A DNA stretch of 12,217 nt from contig CAXHKQ010000320.1 of the NCBI GenBank assembly GCA_964017145.1, forward strand, positions 1 to 12,217, written 5' to 3'. Shown one piece after another: positions 6,977 to 12,217 of this stretch; position 1 is the first letter of the stretch; every line of letters begins with the position of its first letter. Source of the DNA: Agrocybe praecox. Taxonomy: Eukaryota > Basidiomycota > Agaricomycetes > Agaricales > Agrocybaceae. The notes below the pieces were generated by a model. It ran no database searches and was not told the origin of the DNA. It saw only the letters and a list, made by a program, of their open reading frames with translations. The translations under genes were made by a program, and so were the position numbers.

Positions 6977-9900
6977 GTAAGTACATATGTTATATTTCGG
7001 CTTTACAAAGTCAATGGCTCAGGCATGCGAAACGGTCAGAGACTCCTGCAGTCGGGCGCGAATATTTTTCGAAGATTTCACGAAAATATATTGACTGTGT
7101 TGCTCGTGTCCGATCGCGCGCATCACCGTATGTTTGAATGACATGTCGTTGGCAAAACAACTGTGTAATCGTGAATCGTCTTGCAACGCGGGTTTATCGA
7201 CAGCTACAGCTGAGATTGCTCACCTCAGCTGACTCAAAAACACAATTCAATATTGTCATCACCGCTGTTCACTCATACACGAGCGCATGTAAACGTATGA
7301 TGCGATTACGTCGCGACATTGTCGACGCTGCTCGTTCGATCCCAAATCAGCCCGAATCTGAGAGGGCGAACGACTTGGTGTACAAATATGTTGGCGTTGG
7401 CACTTATCAACGGTGATTGAGCACAGCTGTTGTGGTCGTGTTTTTCCCGTTCCGCTCAAACGAACACCAATAATAATATTTTAATCGAATTTTGTATAAG
7501 GTTGTTGGCATTGTGACGACGTTCGTTCTTGCACGCTCCAAATTAATTGAAATACGTGGGTGGGTCAGCTGATGGGTTGCTGGACACGTGTTTGAATTGT
7601 TCTGATGAACAGATTTAAAAATAGTAATGAAAATTAATTACGAAATCGATTTACAATGCGTTAACGACTTTCAAAACAGCTGCGCTCGTTGGGAAATGAT
7701 TCACGGGAAAAGGATAATGAACGCGTGTCGCATATCAGGTGTTTTTACTGTACATCTGATGAAAATGTTCAACGGTGTCACAGCCGATTGGAGAATACTA
7801 CAGATTACATATGAACATGCACATTGCACATGGCTGCTTTAAAAAAAGAAGTACAATTGCAATATGAATGTCATGAAACTGGATATTAATTAAAACCAAA
7901 TATGCAGGTATCTGTTGAACCAACCATTAAAATATACATCAAAATCTCATCTCCAAAATATCCTATTTCCTAATAAATGAACATAGTAAAAATAATGTGG
8001 TATATACCTCTCGAAAAACACTCACTCATTCTCGTTTATAAATAATCCTCGATAGCTCAGTTCGTGTGTCGTAGACATACGACAGTCAAAAGCTGCTTTG
8101 TGCCAATGCGACATCATTGTCACTCGAATCATACTCATCGCCCTCCATTTATTTCGCCGTCTTTTGTGTGCGTGCAGCAACCTCATCATGTACCCGAGAG
8201 CGCTGCTGCGCACCTCGATCGTCATCATCAACAACATCTACTGCCTGCCCACCTACTTCATCTGGATGACGCTGCTGCTGCCCGTCAAACGCTACCAGCC
8301 CGACCTCTACTATCGCATCGAGGGTCTGTTCTTCCACTGGCTGCTGTCGCTGGTCGCCATGTGGTCGTCCACCGCCGGCTACGGCGTCATCGAGTGCGGC
8401 GACGATTTGGCGCCGTGTCGCGGCCGCAACAGGCGCACGTTGATCATCGCCAATCACCAGAGCACCGCCGATGTGCCGCTGATGATGTCGTGCTTCAATG
8501 CGAAACCGGATATTCTGCCGAATATTATGTGGATCATGGAGCGGCTGTTCAAGTACACGAACTTTGGGGTGGTGAGCTTGATACATCAGGATTTCTTCAT
8601 TAGTTCGGTGAGTGGTGAGATTAATGTTCTCTTAGGAATTGAAGGTATTGATCTGCACTACATTTTATAGAGAGACATTCCAAGATATTGCCTCCAGGTG
8701 GCGCAGGGCAGCCCATTCGATATTTTCATTAGATACGTTTTAACAGAGGCCCGAATAGATTTTTTGATACGAACGTTCCATTTATCGATAAATTTCGCAA
8801 TCCTACAAACAATACATATTTTATCGAATTTTGTCCGACTAATTTCATGCTGATGAATCGCGTTTCTAAAATTCAGTCATTTTGAGAACGTGAATATGAA
8901 TCTTCGAAGCTTCGAATCAATGACTTCTGGATGTCCAAACCAAGAAAAACAAAGACAATTTAGTTTAAAAACTATTCACTGAACATTTGTATCTGAGGTT
9001 TACTGATAGCTCGAGTCCAATAGGATCGACAAAAACAGAGAAAAAGTGTAGTTATAGTTTCTATTGTATTGGCTAACACAAAAATAATTCCAAAACGATA
9101 TTGGAATAAAGTAAATCGGGAAGTGTGTTCTACGTGATAAACTCACAAACCATTGTTAAATATGGTTTTTCACTAGATTTTCGGCATAATCAAAAAGTTA
9201 GTCGTAAAGTGACCACCCTGTAGTACCTAGATCATTTATCGTTCTTCAAGTTAGTAGAACACCGTATTTTCATAGGATTAAATCATTAGAAGTTCCTACA
9301 TCCTACTATATTGTTTGTCGATTTTTTAGTTTAGCGAGTCTCCGATTGAATGGTCATCTAATCTACCTCCTTTGGCTGGAGTTCAATAGGTCTATTGAGA
9401 TGTTGCGATAAAATTGTTTTGAATAGTTGTTTTTTAAATTATCACTTCTATGAAATGTTCTCATGTTTAATATTTCTGCATGTCAATTTGAATTATTATT
9501 TGACCATTATTTTGTTGGGAAATAAATCGTAATAGCCAAAAGGTTCACCGTGTTCCAATTTCGTTTCATTAGACCTACTAAGAACACACAAGGAAACTAT
9601 TCTGATAACTAATCTGATGAAACGAATTTATGTTGATTTTCTCAAATTTAAATTAATATTATTCCGTACTTCTAATAGAGAGTATACTTTGAATAAACAA
9701 ATTCCGAATAGTTTGATAACTTGAACATTATATTCATTTTTTCTCCCACAGGGCCGCACCAATCGCGACACCTCCGTGCAGCAGCTCAAAGACCACATCA
9801 ACACCTCCTTCATTCCGCGCATGCGCAACTGGATGGTCCTGTTCCCCGAGGGCGGCTTCCTGCACAAGCGGCGCGAGGTCAGCCGACGCTTTGCGGCCAA

Positions 9901-11013
9901 GAACAATCTGCCCGACCTGCAGAACGTCTCGCTGCCGCGTGTCGGCGCGCTCAAGGCGGTCCTGTCACAGATGCCGCCACACACGGCGTCGCCCAGCAAC
10001 AATAACTCGCCCGACGAGCCTCAGCAGCAGCCGGATGGCTTTGTGGAGAGTGTGAAAACCGCACACGTGTCGAATGGCGGAGATGTGGGCGCGGAGAAGG
10101 CGCAACAGCCGCAGCAGCGGCCACAGAATGGCAATGGCTGCAGTGCAGCTGACCGGGACGGAGTGCCGTCGACGAAGAACGTGACGAATCTGGACTTTAT
10201 TCTGGACATCACAATTGCCTATCCGCAGGGCAAACCGCTGGATCTGCCCAACATTGTGACCGGCATGCGCGATGCGTTCGATACGCATTTCCTGTACCGA
10301 TTGTATCCCACAGCACAGGTATGGTGACAACTATCCAAGTGAATTATTATTTTTTTAGTTTATCTCTTGTGCAACAATTATTTTCAATTATTTTCTTCTT
10401 AGATCTATTTATATATATTTGTTCTCGTATTTGAAGAAAATCTATCAAAAAGTGTATGACACGCAAATATGGGATAATTATATTATTGTCCCATATAACT
10501 CGTAAGTTTATGTTCAATGCCGGTGGTCGCAATGCCATTCCAAGAAATATGCCAAAACAAAAAAGACGTCGAAAAGACTTTCAGCATTATAGAGGTTAAA
10601 TTGTCGTGACAATACAGTGACATTCACAACCTGCTGTAGCCATACAAAACACGAAATAATTCAATTGATCCGCCAACCAGTTGCATATGCACATTAACAA
10701 CTTGTTCAGCCGAAATACTCACCGTTCCAATCTCCATTCACACCGCCAGATCCCCAAAGACGAGGCCGGCCTCACGCAGTGGCTCTACGATCGCTGGGCC
10801 GAAAAGGAGCTGCTGCTCGCCGAATTCTATCGCACCGGCTCGTTCGGTCGCCTGCACGGCGGCGCCGAGCTGAGCGAGCAGCGCGTCCAGCAGGACATGC
10901 TGCGCTTCCTCATCATCAACCTGTTCTTCATCACGTCCTCGTACGTGCACCTGCAGATGCTGTACGCGATGGTCGGCTACGCGAACAACCTGTGTCTGTA
11001 CACGATGCTGTAG
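6948..11013 (+). CDS. LPGAT1: Acyl-CoA:lysophospholipid acyltransferase, LPGAT1 family (whole coding region, 4 exons)
   Basis: Spliced CDS is join(6948..6976, 8178..8607, 9752..10318, 10750..11013): 1290 bases, 429 residues plus TAG. All introns are GT-AG and all joins keep frame. The family transfers acyl groups from acyl-CoA to lysophospholipids at the endoplasmic reticulum; it was first described for lysophosphatidylglycerol, later for lysophosphatidylethanolamine. Seen: hydrophobic segment about 22-44, second about 60-80, PlsC motif I NHQSTAD at 102-108 (catalytic pair H103 and D108), GKYTNFG-like block [10 protein letters not shown] at 135-144, HQDFFI at 146-151, motif III FPEGG at 184-188 followed by [13 protein letters not shown] at 213-221, ITIAYP at 306-311, QWLYDRW at 352-358 and a C-terminal hydrophobic segment about 392-417. 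Human LPGAT1 is about 370 residues; the excess is mostly a Q/N-rich linker at about 228-299. Substrate preference cannot be read from sequence. Confidence 0.92.
7207..7682. promoter_or_regulatory. Intronic E-box cluster
   Basis: CAGCTG occurs at 7207-7212, 7226-7231, 7424-7429, 7566-7571 and 7677-7682, and CACGTG at 7585-7590. By chance a given hexamer is expected about once per 4 kb. The first two E-boxes form an inverted repeat, CAGCTGAG and CTCAGCTG, around a 9-base spacer. E-boxes bind basic helix-loop-helix factors, so this may be an intronic enhancer; that role is inferred. Confidence 0.4.
8067..8084. repeat. Perfect 7-bp hairpin near the intron 1 acceptor
   Basis: TGTCGTA and TACGACA flank the loop GACA, about 95 bases upstream of the exon 2 acceptor. 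It could lie close to the branch region in the pre-mRNA, but no function is established. Confidence 0.5.
8178..8607 (+). CDS. LPGAT1: LPGAT1 coding exon 2 (membrane anchor and motif I)
   Basis: 430 bases, residues 10 to 153; it starts after GTGCAG and ends at TCG|GTGAGT. It encodes the N-terminal hydrophobic segments, the VVNN-like IINN at 26-29 and [11 protein letters not shown] at 56-66 (cf. IEG in the human enzyme). It also carries catalytic motif I NHQSTAD at 8452-8472, the KYTNFG block and HQDFFISS. The coding part is GC-rich, falling toward the 3' end. Reading through the donor would add 20 residues and stop at 8668-8670, giving a protein without motif III, so the splice is needed for a complete enzyme. 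Confidence 0.92.
8696..8704 (+). promoter_or_regulatory. CTCF-like motif AGGTGGCGC
   Basis: AGGTGGCGC, in the context CTCCAGGTGGCGCAGGGC, equals the core bound by fly CTCF and resembles the vertebrate consensus. A single 9-mer is weak evidence, but the CGATA/DRE motifs within 90 bases make an architectural or regulatory role possible. Confidence 0.35.
8780..8793. promoter_or_regulatory. 14-bp palindrome containing a DRE (TATCGATA)
   Basis: ATTTATCGATAAAT is a perfect palindrome with an exact DRE core TATCGATA at 8783-8790, the site bound by DREF and, in Drosophila, by BEAF-32 through CGATA. A further CGATA lies at 8718-8722. Function in this intron is unproven. Confidence 0.4.
8903..8916. 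repeat. 14-bp palindrome TTCGAAGCTTCGAA
   Basis: Perfect palindrome in intron 2. It contains two adjoining heat-shock-element units (CGAAG CTTCG) but not the usual third, so binding by heat-shock factor is doubtful. Confidence 0.5.
9752..10318 (+). CDS. LPGAT1: LPGAT1 coding exon 3 (motif III and variable linker)
   Basis: 567 bases, residues 154 to 342, phase 0 at both ends, donor CAG|GTATGG. It opens with GRTNRD, which continues the FFI..GR(S/T).RD block of the human enzyme across the splice join. Motif III FPEGG (9842-9856), which contributes to the acyl-acceptor phosphate site in this superfamily, is followed by FLHKRRE and [14 protein letters not shown]. The exon then carries a low-complexity linker at about 228-299 and returns to family sequence at [12 protein letters not shown]. 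It is strongly GC-rich, with CAG-heavy codons in the linker. Confidence 0.93.
9974..10189 (+). other. Coding low-complexity Q/N/P-rich linker
   Basis: Residues 228-299 of the LPGAT1 protein are rich in Gln, Asn, Pro, Ser and Gly (for example [14 protein letters not shown] and [14 protein letters not shown]), without predicted secondary structure by eye. The human enzyme has a shorter Gly/Lys/Gln-rich stretch of roughly 28 residues in the same place, so this site tolerates insertion. Likely a disordered loop expanded by CAG-codon slippage. Confidence 0.75.
10319..10749 (+). other. LPGAT1: Intron 3 (431 bp)
   Basis: Donor GTATGG at 10319; acceptor CAATCTCCATTCACACCGCCAG ending at 10749, with a CTCAC branch-like site upstream. 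AT-rich. No other feature recognised. Confidence 0.85.
10750..11013 (+). CDS. LPGAT1: LPGAT1 coding exon 4 (C-terminus, stop)
   Basis: 264 bases, residues 343 to 429 plus TAG at 11011-11013. It begins [20 protein letters not shown], collinear with the VPLETDDLTTWLYQRFVEKE part of human LPGAT1, then EFYRTGSF (cf. HFYETGAF). It ends with a hydrophobic segment at about 392-417 ([13 protein letters not shown]) matching the C-terminal membrane segment of the family. This collinearity fixes the acceptor at 10749 and shows that the protein is full length. Confidence 0.93.
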   Translation: MPKDEAGLTQWLYDRWAEKELLLAEFYRTGSFGRLHGGAELSEQRVQQDMLRFLIINLFFITSSYVHLQMLYAMVGYANNLCLYTML

Positions 11014-11245
11014 GCGACCAGCTGGCGACCAGCATCGCCACCAGACGGGGCAATCGATTTATAGTATGAATATTAGGAGGGTGGGAGCAGTTGGTGCAGT
11101 GCTTTGCGGAAAAGACAGAGAGAGAGCGGAGAAAACCATATATTATCATACAAATATACCTTCTAAGTTGTACATTCATGCAGAGAGGAACATTTAGAGT
11201 TTAATATCGTGAGCAGATTATTACAGAACTATGGACACGCGAACG

Positions 11246-11259
11246 CACACACACACACA
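11246..11259. repeat. (CA)7 microsatellite
   Basis: Dinucleotide tract in the presumed 3' UTR, followed by CATCACATCACA and a C-rich stretch. Confidence 0.8.
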
Positions 11260-11656
11260 TCACATCACAATGGATATACAATACCCCCCACCCCCCACAC
11301 ATGTTTTTGTGTATATCTCATGTTTAGCTCATCGAGTTAACGTTTCCACAAATACAATTAATTTTTTGTCAAAAGGAAATGCATTACAAATAATGACAAA
11401 TAGGTTTAATACCTGACCATGTCAATTTAAGCGTTCCCACATTTGAAACTAACGAGTCCTTTCTATGTAATACCAAACACGGAATAGTGAGAACGTTTAA
11501 TCGAAAAATGACTTCATTAATTGAAATGGCGAAGCATTGAAACTATTAAAAAAACACTACGCAAGCCCATATATTCTTTATCCTTACCGACCATACACAC
11601 ATGTCCATCACAAACATCACACAGGAACATATTTAGACTAGAAATAATTACACACT

Positions 11657-11668
11657 CACACACACACA
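11657..11668. repeat. (CA)6 microsatellite with flanking variants
   Basis: Short CA tract followed by GCACACGCACGCACA, in the presumed 3' UTR. Confidence 0.7.
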
Positions 11669-12142
11669 AACTCGCACACGCACGCACAAAGTTCGTGTCA
11701 GATTTGTTAGCGTTGATCGATTCCGATTTCGTCGTTCATTGTGTGTGTGGGGTTGTGTTTGGTATTTTGGTATATGCATAATTTATTTTATCATAACCCC
11801 GATTTCAGTGGCCGATTTATCGATTTTCATTTATATTAGACAAAAATGGATTTTATGAGATATATAGTATTAATAAGCAGCACAATAATGAGGAATGCTA
11901 CACATACACCAATCACAAAAACCGCACACGGCACAATACATATTCACAAACGCACACCAAAAGCCACCCTCGCGAAACCCCGCCTCTTACGCGCCCGACC
12001 CGAGCGAGTCTATAGTTTACACTATTTGGTTTGCGCAAGACCGACGAGCAAAAATTAGGAGGAGAAGAGTGTTTATGATTGAGAGATTTTCAGTCAGTTG
12101 ATGCGTTGCGAATGAGTGTGGAGTGCCTAGGCAAATCAGCCC

Positions 12143-12166
12143 GATAAAACTTTTGTATGAAATATA
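12143..12166 (+). terminator. Variant poly(A) signals GATAAA and AATATA
   Basis: GATAAA at 12143-12148 and AATATA at 12161-12166 are weak variant poly(A) hexamers 50 to 75 bases before the window end. Cleavage would be expected 10 to 30 bases downstream of the one used. Assignment to LPGAT1 is inferred from strand and position. Confidence 0.3.
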
Positions 12167-12217
12167 AAGTGAAACATGCGAGAAGCCACATACGATTCCA
12201 GCAATCTAGTCGACAAT

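Larger units (their letters stand above)
6977..8177 (+). other. LPGAT1: Intron 1 (1201 bp)
   Basis: Donor GTAAGT at 6977 and acceptor CTTTTGTGTGCGTGCAG ending at 8177. Open frames inside (for example 7138-7416 and 7627-7842) have no recognisable domain. It holds five CAGCTG E-boxes and one CACGTG between 7207 and 7682. The last 340 bases are AT-rich, followed by a small hairpin at 8067-8084. Confidence 0.8.
8608..9751 (+). other. LPGAT1: Intron 2 (1144 bp)
   Basis: Donor GTGAGT at 8608, and a strong polypyrimidine tract and acceptor ATTTTTTCTCCCACAG ending at 9751. The intron is markedly AT-rich compared with the exons. A CTCF-like motif, a CGATA and a palindromic TATCGATA lie in its first 190 bases, and a TTCGAAGCTTCGAA palindrome at 8903-8916. 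I see no gene or complete transposon in the rest. Confidence 0.85.
11014..12217 (+). other. LPGAT1: 3' UTR and downstream sequence
   Basis: About 1.2 kb of AT-rich sequence with no supportable gene. It contains a GA-rich run near 11112, (CA)7 at 11246-11259, a C-rich stretch at about 11284-11298 (two runs of six C) and CA tracts around 11657-11668. No AATAAA is present on the + strand; variants are ATTAAA at 11545-11550, GATAAA at 12143-12148 and AATATA at 12161-12166. The transcript may end near the window end or use an earlier variant signal. Confidence 0.5.

Noticed and set aside
8149..8586. 145-codon minus-strand frame opposite LPGAT1 exon 2
   Set aside because: Shadow of the high-GC3 coding exon; the sense strand carries the conserved acyltransferase motifs.
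8608..8670. Read-through of exon 2 giving 20 extra residues and a stop
   Set aside because: The GTGAGT donor and the family-conserved continuation at 9752 show that it is intronic; a retained-intron form would lack motif III.
9211..9226. GTGACCACCCTGTAG, similar to the end of some insect DNA transposons
   Set aside because: No matching inverted terminus or target duplication was found in intron 2, so a mobile element cannot be supported.
1..12217. tRNA, rRNA, microRNA or CRISPR array
   Set aside because: No cloverleaf, rRNA segment, long microRNA-type hairpin or regularly spaced repeat was seen on either strand by eye.
1..12217. A novel multi-gene system
   Set aside because: Only one protein-coding gene is supportable, and it belongs to a known animal enzyme family.

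Overview
The window is eukaryotic and looks like one insect gene from end to end. Four coding exons with canonical GT/AG introns join into a 429-residue protein that aligns along its whole length with the animal LPGAT1 family (endoplasmic-reticulum lysophospholipid acyltransferase). The exons are GC-rich with high GC3. The introns are AT-rich and about 0.4 to 1.2 kb. The 5' flank is unusually rich in CpG and in TG/CA microsatellites. An arthropod-type Inr plus DPE sits at position 6. Together these suggest a dipteran, perhaps a mosquito, but the species call is inference only.

Layout. 1-37: a likely core promoter (TCAGTT initiator, downstream element GGTCG at +28 and an overlapping pause-button match), so the window probably begins at the transcription start. 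38-6947: about 6.9 kb with no convincing protein gene, interpreted as non-coding first exon(s) plus a large 5' intron, with scattered microsatellites, short perfect hairpins and two further TATA-type promoter candidates. Inside it, at 4587-5099, lies a 513-bp hAT-type DNA transposon with imperfect terminal inverted repeats and a perfect 8-bp target duplication TGAAGTGA. 6948-11013: the LPGAT1 coding region, join(6948..6976, 8178..8607, 9752..10318, 10750..11013). Intron 1 carries a CAGCTG E-box cluster, and intron 2 carries CTCF-like and DRE-like motifs. 11014-12217: 3' UTR or downstream sequence with CA repeats and only weak, variant poly(A) signals.

The only protein gene I can support is LPGAT1. 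I found no RNA gene, no CRISPR array, no operon-like structure and no evidence of a novel multi-gene system. The points most worth a second look are the intact hAT insertion, the exact Inr-DPE spacing at the window start, the glutamine/asparagine-rich insertion inside the enzyme, and the intronic regulatory-motif clusters.
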